A DNA stretch of 64,000 nt from VXOI01 sp965197575 (GCA_965197575.1 OZ240214.1:3472001-3536000), one strand, 5' to 3'; shown: positions 8,905 to 18,411, numbered from the stretch's first letter. Numbers and translations are program-made. The notes: generated by a model not told the origin, from the letters alone.

Positions 8905-10311
8905 CTACAGTCGCCACGCGGCAATCGGCGCGCCGGGAGGTGCGTAGGTAGGGTGTTCCGGAGCATCGGACATGGGCACCAGTTGATAGCCCAGTTTGGC
9001 CGCCCGGCGTTTAGCCGCAAGCAACGCTCGCTGCTGATACTGACTTTCGTAGTATTCGGCGCCAGCGTCCACGTACTCCCGGCCGTAGCGCAGCATGGAA
9101 TAGATCAGCCTGGCCAGCTTGTGGGCCGTGGCGGTGATGGCCTTGGGCGCTCCCAGGTGGGCTTTCTTCCGGCGCAGGAAGGCGCCCAGGGCGCTGCCGG
9201 AGCGGTGCAGCGCGTTGGCCGCCAGACGCAAAGCCGCCGCCGCACGGTTGGCGCTGGCTTTGGTCTTGGAGCTGATGACCCGGCCGCCGGTGATGCGGTT
9301 GTTGGGGCTCAGCCCCAGCCAGGAGGCGAAGTGCTTGGCGCTGGCCCATTTGGTCATGTCGGTGCCGACTTCGCTGATCACCTTCAACGCCGTGAAACCG
9401 TCCACGCCGTCGATCCGGGTCAGGTCCACTCCAGTCATCCGGTACAACTGGCCTTGGACATCGAAGCGGGGCGCGTTCTTCTGATTGCGCTTTTTGCCGT
9501 TGGGAGCCGGAGGCTCGCCGTCGCTGCGGTCCTCGAACCGCTCCAGCTGGGCTTCAATCTCCCGGTCGCACTGGGCAATCTTATCCTGATAGAACCGGTA
9601 CAGCTCCAGGGCCTGGGTCAGTTCGAAGATGTGCTCCTCCCGCCAGTGCCCCCGCAGCGACCTGGCGATGGTCGCCTCGTTGGCCTTGATCCTGGGATCG
9701 CGCAGCCGGGCCAGCGTCCGAGGGTTCCGTTCGCCGCCCGCGATGGCCTCGATGATGTCCATGCCGGTCTTGCCGGTGATGTCTCTGATCACTTGCTGGA
9801 GCTTGACGTTCATCTGTGTCAGCGCTTTCTGCATATGCTGGACATGGTGGGACGCGTACTCCACCAGCATGGCCCGCTGCCGCAGGTAACTGCGCAAGCG
9901 CCGGATGTCCGCGTCGGGGCGGAAGGCTCCCGACAGCAGGCCGTAGGTGTGAAGTTGCTGCAGCCACTGGCAGTCCAGCACGTCGGTCTTGCGGCCAGGC
10001 ACGTTCTTGATGCGTCTGGGGTCCACCAGCATCACCTGGAATCCCCGCTCTTCCAGCGCCCCGAACAGCGGTATCCAGTACACTCCCGTCGACTCCATGA
10101 CCACCGTCTCCACCCGGCACTGGGCCAGCCAGTCCGCCAACCGGTACAGGTCCGCCGTGAAGGCCTCGAACTCTCGCACCGGCGGTTCCGCCCGGTCCGC
10201 GGGCACCGCCACGAAATGGCTGCTGGCGCCCACGTCAATGCCCGCCGCATTCAGGTTCAGCTGGGACAGCCCTTCCGGTTTCGCACTGCTCTGGCGTCTG
10301 CTGCTCATCAT
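8905..10311 (-). CDS. IS110 family transposase, copy 1
   Basis: 468 residues with the two-part IS110 architecture. The N-terminal RuvC-like DEDD domain has AAGIDVGASSHFVAVP (first Asp), VVMESTGVYWIPL (Glu) and PGRKTDVLDCQWLQQLHTYG (Asp pair). The C-terminal transposase-20 domain has MTGVDLTRIDGVDG, FASWLGLSPNNRITGG and the conserved Ser-containing region. It is closely related to copy 2 just upstream. The start (ATGATG) follows GGGAGAG and lies at the same position relative to the domain as in copy 2. IS110 enzymes are guided by a bridge RNA from the element's noncoding end; a conserved candidate lies upstream at 10318-10530. Confidence 0.93.
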   Translation of the reverse strand: MMSSRRQSSAKPEGLSQLNLNAAGIDVGASSHFVAVPADRAEPPVREFEAFTADLYRLADWLAQCRVETVVMESTGVYWIPLFGALEERGFQVMLVDPRRIKNVPGRKTDVLDCQWLQQLHTYGLLSGAFRPDADIRRLRSYLRQRAMLVEYASHHVQHMQKALTQMNVKLQQVIRDITGKTGMDIIEAIAGGERNPRTLARLRDPRIKANEATIARSLRGHWREEHIFELTQALELYRFYQDKIAQCDREIEAQLERFEDRSDGEPPAPNGKKRNQKNAPRFDVQGQLYRMTGVDLTRIDGVDGFTALKVISEVGTDMTKWASAKHFASWLGLSPNNRITGGRVISSKTKASANRAAAALRLAANALHRSGSALGAFLRRKKAHLGAPKAITATAHKLARLIYSMLRYGREYVDAGAEYYESQYQQRALLAAKRRAAKLGYQLVPMSDAPEHPTYAPPGAPIAAWRL

Positions 10312-10317
10312 CTCTCC

Positions 10318-10530
10318 CTATCATGGCAGTGTCGGCGTGCGCCGGAGGGAGCCACGGAACGTAGCCACTCTCCTCAACGGGATCGCCCCGACCGGGGCGT
10401 CACCAATGATGCCGTCGTAAGACTCCCTGACCATGCTATGGATCGGGCAATAGGCACCAGTGTCCACTCGGTCTTGGTCCGGACGACACGCCTTGCTATG
10501 AGCATACATCCTTGGGCGGACTCACCAGTT
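10318..10530 (-). ncRNA. Candidate IS110 bridge RNA region, copy 1
   Basis: The ~210 bases between the transposase start and the element's upstream end are conserved with the matching segment of copy 2 (12117-12331): both share GGTAGTGTCGGCG-like, ACGGGATCGCCC, CACCAATGATGCCG and CGGTCTTGGTCC blocks and then end at CAGTTAGT. They lack an open frame. In IS110 elements such ends encode the structured RNA that pairs with target and donor DNA. The location is established for the family; the RNA itself is inferred. Confidence 0.5.
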
Positions 10531-10672
10531 AGTGGCCTCTGCACAGGCCGGACACGGGCATAACTCTGCTATGGACTAACTTAAGATGTCACGCCGTGAC
10601 CGCTGGGGCGGACTGACCAGTTAGTCGCCTCTGCACGGGCCGGATACGGGCATAACTCTGCTCCCGACTAAC
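10515..10672. repeat. 66-bp direct repeat pair at IS110 junctions
   Basis: 10515-10580 and 10607-10672 are two ~85-90% identical 66-bp copies, each beginning GGCGGACT(C/G)ACCAGTTAGT and ending GACTAAC. Each looks like an IS110 right end fused to a copy of the same target (CTCTGCAC, GGCCGGA, GGGCATAACTCTGCT). A third right-end copy with a diverged flank lies at 12314 onwards. The pattern suggests repeated IS110 insertion into one target, or the trace of a lost third copy. Confidence 0.65.
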
Positions 10673-12110
10673 ACGGTTTTTCAAGCGACCGCCGCCGGGT
10701 TGAGGGGTACGCCCGAATATAGCCCGGAGCATCGGACACAGGCACCAGTTGGTAGCCCAGTTGATACGCTCGCCGTTTCGCAGCGCGCAACGCCCGTTGC
10801 TGATACTGACTCTCGTAGTATTCGGCGCCGGCATCTACGTAGTCCTGCCCGAAGCGCAGCATGGAGTAGATGAGTCTCGCCAGCTTGTGCGCCGTGGCGG
10901 TGATGGCCTTGGGCGCTCCCAAGTGTGCTTTCTTCCGGCGCAGGAAGGCGCCCAAGGCGCTGTTGGAGCGGTGCAGCCCGTGGGCAGCCAGGCGCAATGC
11001 CGCTGCGGCGCGGTTGGCGCTGGGCTTGGTCTTTGAGCTCATGACCTTGCCACCAGTGATACGGTTGTCGGGGCTCAGCCCCAGCCAGGAGGCGAAGTGC
11101 TTGGCGCTGGCCCATTTGGTCATGTCCGTGCCAATCTCGCTGATCACCTTCAAGGCCGTGAAGCCGTCTATCCCATCGATCCGGGTCAGGTCCACCCCGG
11201 TCATCCGATACAGGTGTGTCCTGATATCGAAGCTGGGCGCATTTCCCTGACTGCGCCGCCGGCCATTTCCGGCAGGAGTCCCGCCGCCGGTGGCGTCCTC
11301 AAACCGTTCCAACTGGGCTTCAATCTTCCGGTCGCACTCATCAATCTTGGCGTGATACATCCGGTATAGTTCCAGGGCTTGGGTCAGTTCAAAGATGTGC
11401 TCTTCGAGCCAGTGCCCCTGTAACGACTTGGCGATGGTCTCCTCGTCCGCCCTGATCCGGTGGTCGCGGAGTTGCGCCAGCTGCCACGGGTCCCGTTCTC
11501 CGCTCACGATGGCTTCAATAATCGCCATACCGGTCTGGCCCGTGATGTTGCTGATGACGTGCTGGAGCTTCACGTTCATCTGGGTCAGCGCCTTCTGCAT
11601 GTGCTGGATGTGATGGGAGGCGTACTCCACCAGCATGGCCCGCTGCCGCAGGTAGCTCCGCAGGCGTCGTATGTCCTCGTCAGGCCGGAAGGCTCCGGAG
11701 AGCAGGCCGTAGGTGTGCAACTGTTGCAGCCACTGACAGTCCAGCACGTCGCTCTTGCGCCCAGGCACGTTCTTGATGCGCCTGGGGTCCACCAGCATAA
11801 CCGCAAACCCCCGCTCTTCCAGCACCCCGAACAGCGGTATCCAATACACCCCGGTCGACTCCATGACCACGGTCTCCACTCCGCACTCCGACAGCCAGTC
11901 AGCCAAGCGATACAAGTCTGCCGTGAAGGCGGCGAACTCTTGCACCGGATGTGCGGAGCGCTCGGCTGGCACCGCGACGAAATGGCTGCTGGCCCCCACG
12001 TCGACAACCGCCGCATCCAGGTTTACCTGAGACAGCTGCGCGGGCAGACGCTCCCGCCCCCGGGTCGTCTGGCCTGCCGGTTTTGCGCTCCTCTGGCGTG
12101 TCGTCATCAT
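10668..12110 (-). CDS. IS110 family transposase, copy 2
   Basis: About 480 residues, similar throughout to copy 1: VVDVGASSHFVAVPAERSA, VVMESTGVYWIPLFGVLEER, PGRKSDVLDCQWLQQLHTYG, then MTGVDLTRIDGIDG and FASWLGLSPDNRITGGKVMS. The frame is open for 50 codons further upstream, but that part corresponds to the conserved noncoding segment of copy 1, and GGAGGAG stands just before the ATGATG at 12110, which I take as start. The two copies differ at many positions, so they are related but not a recent duplication. The stop codon lies inside the 66-bp repeat that marks the element's downstream end. Confidence 0.92.
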   Translation of the reverse strand: MMTTRQRSAKPAGQTTRGRERLPAQLSQVNLDAAVVDVGASSHFVAVPAERSAHPVQEFAAFTADLYRLADWLSECGVETVVMESTGVYWIPLFGVLEERGFAVMLVDPRRIKNVPGRKSDVLDCQWLQQLHTYGLLSGAFRPDEDIRRLRSYLRQRAMLVEYASHHIQHMQKALTQMNVKLQHVISNITGQTGMAIIEAIVSGERDPWQLAQLRDHRIRADEETIAKSLQGHWLEEHIFELTQALELYRMYHAKIDECDRKIEAQLERFEDATGGGTPAGNGRRRSQGNAPSFDIRTHLYRMTGVDLTRIDGIDGFTALKVISEIGTDMTKWASAKHFASWLGLSPDNRITGGKVMSSKTKPSANRAAAALRLAAHGLHRSNSALGAFLRRKKAHLGAPKAITATAHKLARLIYSMLRFGQDYVDAGAEYYESQYQQRALRAAKRRAYQLGYQLVPVSDAPGYIRAYPSTRRRSLEKPC

Positions 12111-12116
12111 CTCCTC

Positions 12117-12331
12117 CTGCCACGGTAGTGTCGGCGCGTCGCCGGAGGAAGTCACTGACAGTAGCCACTCTCCCGAACGGGATCGCCCTGATTGGGACGT
12201 CACCAATGATGCCGCCGTAAGACTCCCGGACCATGCTTTGTCTCGGGCAATATGCGCCAAAGTCTAGTCGGTCTTGGTCCAGACGGTACGCCTCAACAGG
12301 AGATTACACCTCCGGCGCGGTCTCGTCAGTT
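12117..12331 (-). ncRNA. Candidate IS110 bridge RNA region, copy 2
   Basis: This is the counterpart of 10318-10530, with the same order of conserved blocks and the same terminal CAGTTAGT. Differences fall in patches between blocks, as expected for target- and donor-binding loops. The apparent coding potential across it is an extension of the transposase frame and is not conserved as protein in copy 1. Confidence 0.5.
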
Positions 12332-12422
12332 AGTCTCCTTTGCCCGGCCAGGAACGCGGGCCTAATGGTGCTTTGTACATTCCACAGGTGTGGCATCGTA
12401 GGTAGGTTCACGTAGCTACGGA

Positions 12423-12462
12423 ACTTTTTGAATGTCGTCTTCTGACCCGACATTCAAAAAGT
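12423..12462. repeat. 15-bp perfect inverted repeat (hairpin)
   Basis: ACTTTTTGAATGTCG (12423-12437) and its complement (12448-12462) are separated by ten bases. An 18-bp perfect palindrome (CGACTTTGT/ACAAAGTCG, 12512-12529) follows. No gene directly precedes it, so a terminator role is not obvious; it may be part of a degraded small element. Confidence 0.6.
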
Positions 12463-12531
12463 ATTGAAATGGAGATATATAGCCGAGCCTATGTATCTGA
12501 CGGCTTATAACCGACTTTGTACAAAGTCGAG

Positions 12532-12682
12532 CTAATACTACAGCCGCAGCTGGTCGCTTGGGGTGTTGGACGGTCCTGAAATCGCAACGTCTGGCTACGG
12601 CCAACGTCTCCGAACCTAATGAAACTACGCTGAATTTGAGACCGAAAGTACCGAGTCGGTGTTAGTGCGACTGTAGTATTAG
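12532..12682. mobile_element. MITE with TAATACTACAG ends
   Basis: A 151-bp noncoding segment bounded by CTAATACTACAG (12532-12543) and CTGTAGTATTAG (12671-12682). The ends resemble those of the MITE at 28002-28152 (TAGTATTACAAC) and have the TA boundary expected for IS630/Tc1-type movers, so an IS630 relative probably mobilised it. Confidence 0.55.
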
Positions 12683-13106
12683 GCCTCGTCCGGGAAAACC
12701 CGGACGACGGTCATCATGGGAAACCTTGGGGATTCCAGAGATCCAGTCTGCGGGACACCTGAACGAGTTGACTCGGGGCCGCCGCGTTCCTGGGTCTCGC
12801 TGGCGGCCCCGTTTTCGACCAACATGGACGGGAACACCCTGAATCTGGACAAGGAGGCAGGCTGATATGTAGATCAAACACACTCTGATGGAGGCAAGGG
12901 ACCGCCGTCGTCGTAGAAGTTGCTGAATTGTTTTTCGGGCCGGACTGGTAAACCAGTTCCGGCCCGCTGCCGTTTCAAAGACAATCCTACCGGTCCCTTT
13001 CCACCAGAAAAAGTACACCGCAGAACCGCCAGCGCTGCACGGGGCGCGGAGAGGTCAGAACCAGCGAGAAACCCAAACAAAATTCACGGAGGTCAGAATA
13101 ACTGAC

Positions 13107-13553
13107 ATGAAAACCCTCTCAGAAGAAGAACTCACAATCGTAACAAGCGCGCTGGAGAAGGCGCGCGCTTACTTTCAGGAGAAGGAGGCTCTCACCGAGC
13201 AGGTCAGGGACCTGCTCGACCTGCTCATCCCGGACGATGGAAACGGTCTGGTCGCCCTAGGGAAGTGGCACCACTCACCGGACCTCGAGTCCGAGATCAT
13301 CGCTTGGCTGGAAGGCACCCTCGAAACGGAGGGAGAGTCCCGTGCCCGTCACAGGCGAATCCTCATGGACGGCGACAAACCGGCAGAGGTCCATGCCTAT
13401 TACATCCTGGATGACTACTGGCAGGTCAGGACGTTCAACTTCGTCTTTCACGAGGAAGGCGCCGAATTCCCTGAGTTCCCGGACGGGGACCCGGACCGGA
13501 AGACCAGCATGGCCGTGGCTCGCATAGCGGGCAACGGCGGCCCGCTGCCTTAA
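13107..13553 (+). CDS. Hypothetical acidic protein
   Basis: 148 residues, start ATG with GGAGG about 13 bases upstream. The N-terminus is helical (EEELTIVTSALEKARAYFQE), the middle has a DLLDLLIPDDGNG loop, and the C-terminal half looks like mixed strands (HAYYILDDYWQVRTFNFVFH). No Cys, no membrane segment and no family that I recognise. A strong hairpin (13618-13647) lies between it and the convergent gene at 13654. Confidence 0.6.
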   Translation: MKTLSEEELTIVTSALEKARAYFQEKEALTEQVRDLLDLLIPDDGNGLVALGKWHHSPDLESEIIAWLEGTLETEGESRARHRRILMDGDKPAEVHAYYILDDYWQVRTFNFVFHEEGAEFPEFPDGDPDRKTSMAVARIAGNGGPLP

Positions 13554-13617
13554 CTCGACATCGGGCCTGGATGGCTCACCCGTTATAAACTGGCGCACCG
13601 GTGCGGAGCACAGGCAA

Positions 13618-13647
13618 ATGGCCGGAGGGATCATCCCCTCCGGCCAT
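13618..13647. terminator. Strong hairpin between convergent genes
   Basis: ATGGCCGGAGGG and CCCTCCGGCCAT pair perfectly over 12 bp around a six-base loop. It lies between the rightward gene ending at 13553 and the leftward gene ending at 13654. There is no T-run, so intrinsic termination is plausible but not certain; mRNA 3' end protection is an alternative. Confidence 0.5.
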
Positions 13648-13653
13648 CGCTAA

Positions 13654-13866
13654 TCAGCAATCGCCAGAATCCTGTGGCATCTTGGTCCTCTGCGCCAGAG
13701 GCGTTCCGATGTACTCCTCCAGAGCCCACACAGGGATAATGATCCTGCCCCGCACTTTAATGCTGAACAACCGTCCCGTCCTGCATTCCTCTCGAATCAG
13801 CCAGTCACTCACCCCTAACGCCACTGCCGCTTCCCGCACGGCCAGTGCATACCGTCGAACTCCCAC
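13654..13866 (-). CDS. Excisionase/MerR-like DNA-binding protein
   Basis: 70 residues with a helix-turn-helix (VREAAVALGVSDWLIREECR), a GRLFSIKVRGRIIIPVWALE wing and a short tail. This is the pattern of the helix_turn_helix_17/excisionase group, where the wing ends with a hydrophobic segment that often reads RIPVSALEEYI. Such proteins regulate or direct excision of integrated elements. No integrase is adjacent; the nearest recombinase remnant is 1 kb to the right. Confidence 0.6.
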   Translation of the reverse strand: MGVRRYALAVREAAVALGVSDWLIREECRTGRLFSIKVRGRIIIPVWALEEYIGTPLAQRTKMPQDSGDC

Positions 13867-14839
13867 CGCTCAGCTCCTGTCTAGCAAAAATGATCAAGCT
13901 CCCAAGCTGGGTTGCAGGTGGAACGGTTCATCCGCGAGAGGAGACTTCGAAGTTCAACGCCATGCCTAGGGCGATATTTGGTTTGACCAATTTTTGTTGC
14001 GGTTGGCGTTGTGAGGCCGGTTCGTTAACCCGGCCTGTCATCCAGCAGCGGAGATACCTTCTTGGGGATCTCCAGATTCTTGTGCGGTGCTGGGCAGCAT
14101 GGGCTAGCCAGTGGTGAACACACGGAACTAATCGTTGTCTATTCCACGGGCAACCGACCACCACCCTGTGGTTAGGCCGCTCAGCCTTGAGCCCGGCACC
14201 CGATGGATCGGTTCCAGCAAAAAGGAATCGTTTCTTAAAATACTTTTCTTGAGCGTAACCGAAGATGAACAGCTACTCCACCTTAATCGATGATCAGCTG
14301 ACCCTTCCGAATCTGTCAAATTAGCTCAAAATGCAAAAGTTCAAACAAGCAGGCGCTTGTCCTGATGGCCAGCAAGGATACCAGCGGACAGCTCAGAGCG
14401 TGCCGCACACGAACATTCAGATGGTCTCGCTGTGGCCAACCCAAGCGTTCCATCTCGCACCAGGAGAATGAGAAACGACAGTTTGAGATTCGTTAAACCG
14501 GACTGCCACGAATAGACCGAACGGCAAGGGGTAAGGGCACCGGGGTACCAGGGATTCCGGTTACGTGGTGATTGATACTGACGTTTGCCGTAGTTTGGTG
14601 GGAATTTGTCCAGCGAAGCGACCGGAAAACGTGGCAAGGAAGAGTAAATGAGACTATGCCAAAGCGAAGCAAGGGAATAAATGAGAGGGTGGTGCCGAAG
14701 GTCAGATTCGTCAGCAAATGGAACCTGCCAATCAAGAAAACAGCCGGTTTAGACCCTTAGGTTTCCGACAGCCGGATGTGCTAACGGGAGTCGCAACCAC
14801 GGTTCATCGACATAACGGGCCTTTTGCGAGGCTGACCTC
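13867..14839. other. No gene recognised
   Basis: About 970 bases without a supported frame. Short frames exist on both strands but none has a ribosome site and recognisable sequence. Base composition is lower in GC than its surroundings around 14.2-14.7 kb. Confidence 0.45.
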
Positions 14840-14914
14840 ATGATCCCCGTAACCTACGGCTACGCCAGGGTCAGCAAGACCGACAACGCCACTCGGAACC
14901 TGGAAACGCAGCTC
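14840..14914 (+). pseudogene. Serine recombinase, N-terminal fragment
   Basis: The first 25 codons (MIPVTYGYARVSK, then RNLETQL) match the start of the intact serine recombinase at 23696, including the catalytic Ser in YARVS. Similarity stops abruptly at ETQL and the following frame is unlike a recombinase. It is a truncated remnant. Confidence 0.7.
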
Positions 14915-14978
14915 CTCTTCTCGCGGGATTTCGGAAATCGACAGGAACTGTCTAAGACGGCGACGTCGTCTACCACGG

Positions 14979-15290
14979 CTGCTAGGTCCGCCGGCGACTC
15001 CGCGACGGATTCGGCCACGCGCCAGTGCGGTAGGGCGGCACGGCGTTAACCACCAGGGCGGCCAGGTGGTTGCCCCAGCACCCGGCAGCCCGGTCATCCG
15101 TCGCCGCCCAGTCCTGCCCGGCGGCGTAGGTGTGGACCTCCAGCACTCGCGCGTCGTCCTCATCGGCCATCTCGGCCCCGGGAGCGCGTGGGCCACCTCC
15201 ACGACCACCGTCCCCGCTTGGTCGCGCAGCGTGGTGAGAGCCGTGGCGGAGTTCTCCGCGCCATCGGTAAGCGGCCGATGCGCCGGGCAC
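14979..15290 (-). pseudogene. Degraded coding remnant, family unknown
   Basis: Two minus-strand frames join around 15180 into a protein-like sequence (DQAGTVVVEVAHALPG, then AEMADEDDARVLEVHTY and DWAATDDRAAGCWGNHLAAL). The composition is protein-like but I do not recognise it. It abuts the recombinase fragment, as if both were broken by one deletion. Confidence 0.3.
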
Positions 15291-15667
15291 GGAAGGTAAA
15301 AGCGTGAAGTTCCTGGTGGCGCTAGGGAACCGAGCCAGGCATAGGCTAGTAGACCAACATCGTAGAAATGATGGGGAATTCTTGCCCGCAGGCTACGCGT
15401 TCAAATCGTTGCCCGGTCATTTCGTCAGCCCAACTGCCCATCAATACAAAGATTTCGCTCCACTAGTCGCCCTCGACACCAGTCGGCTGAGGCAACAGCC
15501 CAACTTGTAAAGGGCACGCCACCTAGGGAACTTGACCATCGCCGAGGAGTTGCCATACTTGGAGAGAGAACACACTCCTCCGAGACCAAGCGAGCATATT
15601 TTAGAGGCAGCGACTATCAAGGTCCCGAGACCGTCAAGCTAGAAACCGGAGTCGAGGAGTGCTTTGC

Positions 15668-15982
15668 ATGAGAGTGTATTGGCGAAAGGTAAAAAGGGGA
15701 GAGAACCTGATTCTCAGTGACGAAAACGACGGCCATGAAGAGGAGCTTGGAGGGTTCCGAGAAACCAAACGGGGCATCGACGCGTTGGCGAAGACTTTTA
15801 GCTACGACCCGAGTCACTCCCGGAAGGGGTTCTCATCTATCGAAGAAGCCAAGGATTTCGTGGAGTCCTTCAGACCTTGGGAGCTATTCGGTACCCAGGG
15901 CGTTACTGTCGACCCTAGGGTTAGGCCCGCCCTAGATTCGGCCACAACAGACACAGCGGGCACGCCAGACCAGCCGGCGTAG
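15668..15982 (+). CDS. Hypothetical protein
   Basis: The ATG at 15668 follows GAGGAG by eight bases and is preferred to one three codons upstream. About 104 residues; the first part is basic with strands (MRVYWRKVKRGENLILSD), then EELGGFRETKRGIDALAKTF and a helical SSIEEAKDFVESFRPWELFG segment. The tail is low-complexity. No family recognised, no clear operon partner. Confidence 0.5.
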   Translation: MRVYWRKVKRGENLILSDENDGHEEELGGFRETKRGIDALAKTFSYDPSHSRKGFSSIEEAKDFVESFRPWELFGTQGVTVDPRVRPALDSATTDTAGTPDQPA

Positions 15983-16414
15983 TCGATGGAGGCGGACCTG
16001 AGATCAACGAGAGGATGGTGGCAGTTCTGGAAGAAGAGTTAGACGCTCCATGACCCTCCCGCCAGAGACCCGCGCCAGTAGATGCCACTTGGCTTTGGTT
16101 TAGTTTCCCATGCTCGCACGGGCAGATATTAAGCTGTTCCAATCGCCAAAGGGACCTCCTTTCGATGGGCGGACGCGGCAACTCTCCGGAACCGTTAACC
16201 CAAGAATCAGATGGTTTTTGCTATCAAAATTGGGGAAAGGGAGTAACGAATATAGCGGAACGAAAGCCAGGACCGGCAAATATAGTTGACGCGGGACACC
16301 GGGTCATTCTCCAAGTACGGATGAGAGGGATTCACCCGCGCAACCCAGCTGATCATCATCGCCGCTTAAATGTACATCCCACCTTGGCTTTAGTTTAGGG
16401 TCTGCGCGTGCAAC
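15983..16414. other. Gene-free stretch with MITE-like ends
   Basis: CACTTGGCTTTGGTTTAG (16086-16103) and CACCTTGGCTTTAGTTTAG (16380-16398) match the ends of the TAAACTAAAGCC MITE family. A segment before the second end (GGTCATTCTCCAAG near 16300) also matches the MITE at 2792-2942. These look like solitary or rearranged MITE ends. Confidence 0.45.
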
Positions 16415-17230
16415 CTAAGGGATCCAAATGGCAGCCTGATCATCTCCGTAATTGTTGGCTTGACCATCTAAGTAGCGTAATCCGACCCAGGCGCACACCA
16501 ATGCGTCAAGAGCGTCCTCGTACCGTTTTAGGAAATTGAGTGAGGGGTAAGGAGGGGCTGGTAGGAATCCAAGAGGAAGTCTGTTCAGTTGGCCGGCCAG
16601 ACCTGCATATATGGCCTGGAGCTCCTCGAACAAATGCTCAGCTCGCATTTGTATGGGCGTATTTGGCCAATATTTTCGGGATTTGCTGACCTTGTATGGG
16701 ACCCTGAAATCTCTATCCAAGAGAGTAAGGAGTGCTGGGTGAGGATATACTTCGATTACCGTGCCTTCGTGGGGTCTGGCCACTTCAAGTTGGTAGCCTA
16801 GTGCCGTCAATCCTGCTGTCATCTGTACCGAGATTTCCCCGGGCCGCTGATCTGTAGGCGTGTGGGTACTACAGCCCATCGCTCCAAATTGCTTGGACAC
16901 AGCGTTGTCACACTCTCTACGCCCCATGATGGGGACGTGTGCCATAGGCATGTCCACTGAAACCACCGAGACCGGCTCATCGTCTAGTAGTTGTTGCGCC
17001 GCTTCTAGAAGGCGATCTGGTTCAGGAGCTCCTCCTCTCACGGGACCCTGCCATCTGTTGGGCTCTGCCCAATCTGCACCGTCCTCCTCAGCGAGACAGA
17101 TGAAGGCTTCGTAGCTGGGTGCAAGGGCTATGCATTGCCAATCTAATTCAGGCTGTAAGCGCCGCAGTAAAGCAACCCCGCTGGGGTTGCCGAGAGTCCA
17201 CGCCGCATCTATGCCCAGTATTGCCTGCAT
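16415..17230 (-). CDS. DUF429 family protein (RNase H-like)
   Basis: 271 residues that open with MQAILGIDAAWTLGNPSGVA, the DUF429 signature for an RNase H-fold nuclease-like domain, with SVDMPMAHVPIMGRRECDNA and later VIEVYPHPALLTLL and KRYEDALDALVCAWVGLRYL carrying the other conserved acidic positions. Length is normal and no damage is visible. The biological role of DUF429 is not established; the fold suggests nucleic-acid cleavage or a structural role. It stands alone, followed by MITE ends and preceded by the MITE/IS5/IS630 cluster. Confidence 0.8.
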   Translation of the reverse strand: MQAILGIDAAWTLGNPSGVALLRRLQPELDWQCIALAPSYEAFICLAEEDGADWAEPNRWQGPVRGGAPEPDRLLEAAQQLLDDEPVSVVSVDMPMAHVPIMGRRECDNAVSKQFGAMGCSTHTPTDQRPGEISVQMTAGLTALGYQLEVARPHEGTVIEVYPHPALLTLLDRDFRVPYKVSKSRKYWPNTPIQMRAEHLFEELQAIYAGLAGQLNRLPLGFLPAPPYPSLNFLKRYEDALDALVCAWVGLRYLDGQANNYGDDQAAIWIP

Positions 17231-17404
17231 AATCTGTCATCTCCCTCTATTACAGCAGTCGTACATTAGTGATTTGGCAGTCCCGCCCCACGCTAGAGTT
17301 GGATTGGGATAAATCTTTGGTAGCACCGAGTTGCCAGCCCATATATTCGGCATATCTTTTCAGAGACAGGACTGCCTTTCCATTCGTCATGCGCGACTCT
17401 AGTA

Positions 17405-17556
17405 CTAAACCAATACCAAGGTGGGATGTGCATTTCGGGGGTCTTGAAGACGACCTAAAGGACTCCACGGCACTTCATCTCACCTTTACGTCTCAACTGG
17501 GGGCGACCGACAGTGCGGTCTAGCGATATGTACATTTCACCTTGGCTTTAGTTTAG
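17405..17556. mobile_element. MITE, TAAACTAAAGCC family (copy A)
   Basis: 152 bp with terminal inverted repeats (CTAAACCAATACCAAGGTG at the left, CACCTTGGCTTTAGTTTAG at the right). Its interior, with GGTCTTGAAGACGACC and TAGACCGCACTGTCGG in reverse, is nearly identical to the copy around 46605-46754, which lies in the opposite orientation. IS5 begins directly at its right edge. Confidence 0.75.
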
Positions 17557-18411
17557 GAGGTGTCGTCAAAGTAATTTAGTCCAAATCGCCATGGCCCGAA
17601 TCTGGCAGATGGCCAGGTAAGAAAGGGAGTTCTTGGCATACCGGGTCGCCACTCCCCGCCACTGCTTGAACTCCAGGAAACCGTTCTCCACCAAATGCCG
17701 CAACTTGTACAGCGCCCGGTCGTAGTCCCGCTTTTCCTTCCGGTTGCTCTTGGGCGGTATCACCGGATTCATCCCCCGGGCCGAGGCCCCGGCCACGATT
17801 TCATTGGTGTCATAGGCTTTGTCCGCCAGCAGGTGTTCCGCCTTGATGCCCTCAATCAGGGGCAGCGCTTGGGAGCAGTCAGCCACAGTGCCTGCGGTCA
17901 CCGCCAGCCTTACCGGCATTCCGTGGGAGTCCACCGCCAGGTGCAGCTTGCTGTTGAGCCCCCTTTTGTGCGGGCAATGGCTTGGTTGCCGCCCCGGGCC
18001 CCGGCGCTGTGGGGATGGGCCTTGATGTAGCTGGCGTCAATCATCAGCCATTCATAATCAGGGTCATCCATCACCGCCTCCAGCAGCCCGGCCCAGACGT
18101 TCCGGTCCCGCCAGCGGCAGAAGCGGCGGTGGGTGTTCTTCCAGTCCCCGTAGTCCGGGGGCAGATCCCGCCAGGGGGCGCCGGTGCGCAAAATCCAGAA
18201 CACGGCGTTGATGAAACGGCGGTTATCTTGGGCCGGGCGGCCTGTCTTGCCCTTGCCGCCGGGGAGAAGGGGTTCCAAGATTTCCCATACCCGGTCTGAA
18301 ATATCGTGGCGCCGGTGCGCCGGCGCTACGGCTACTGCTGGCATTGCCCAATCCTGCTGCACTAATTGCAATATCAGCTTATTATCACACTCTCACTTTG
18401 ACGACACCCTC
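17557..18411. mobile_element. IS5-family (IS427-group type) insertion sequence
   Basis: Ends are inverted repeats GGTGTCGTCAAAGT (from 17559) and its complement near 18395-18408. The flanks share TAG (17554-17556 and 18412-18414), compatible with the short target duplication of the group. Contains one two-frame transposase. Confidence 0.85.
17566..18371 (-). CDS. IS5 family transposase (two frames, frameshift)
   Basis: The first frame (17910-18371) has HDISDRVWEILEPLLPG, NRRFINAVFWILRTGAPWRD and the first catalytic Asp in MIDASYIKAHPHS. The second (17566-17934) has LHLAVDSHGMPVRL, the second Asp in LLADKAYDTNEI, and the terminal Glu region HLVENGFLEFKQWRGVATRY. They overlap at an A4G5 run (ACAAAAGGGGGC), the usual place for the -1 shift in this group, so one fused ~265-residue enzyme is likely made. 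Probably functional. Confidence 0.9.

Noticed and set aside
8953..10563. 536-codon frame on the plus strand
   Set aside because: Antisense to IS110 transposase copy 1; the counterpart opposite copy 2 is not conserved as protein.
12423..12529. Transcription terminator
   Set aside because: Two strong inverted repeats are present but no gene ends there and no T-run follows in either direction.
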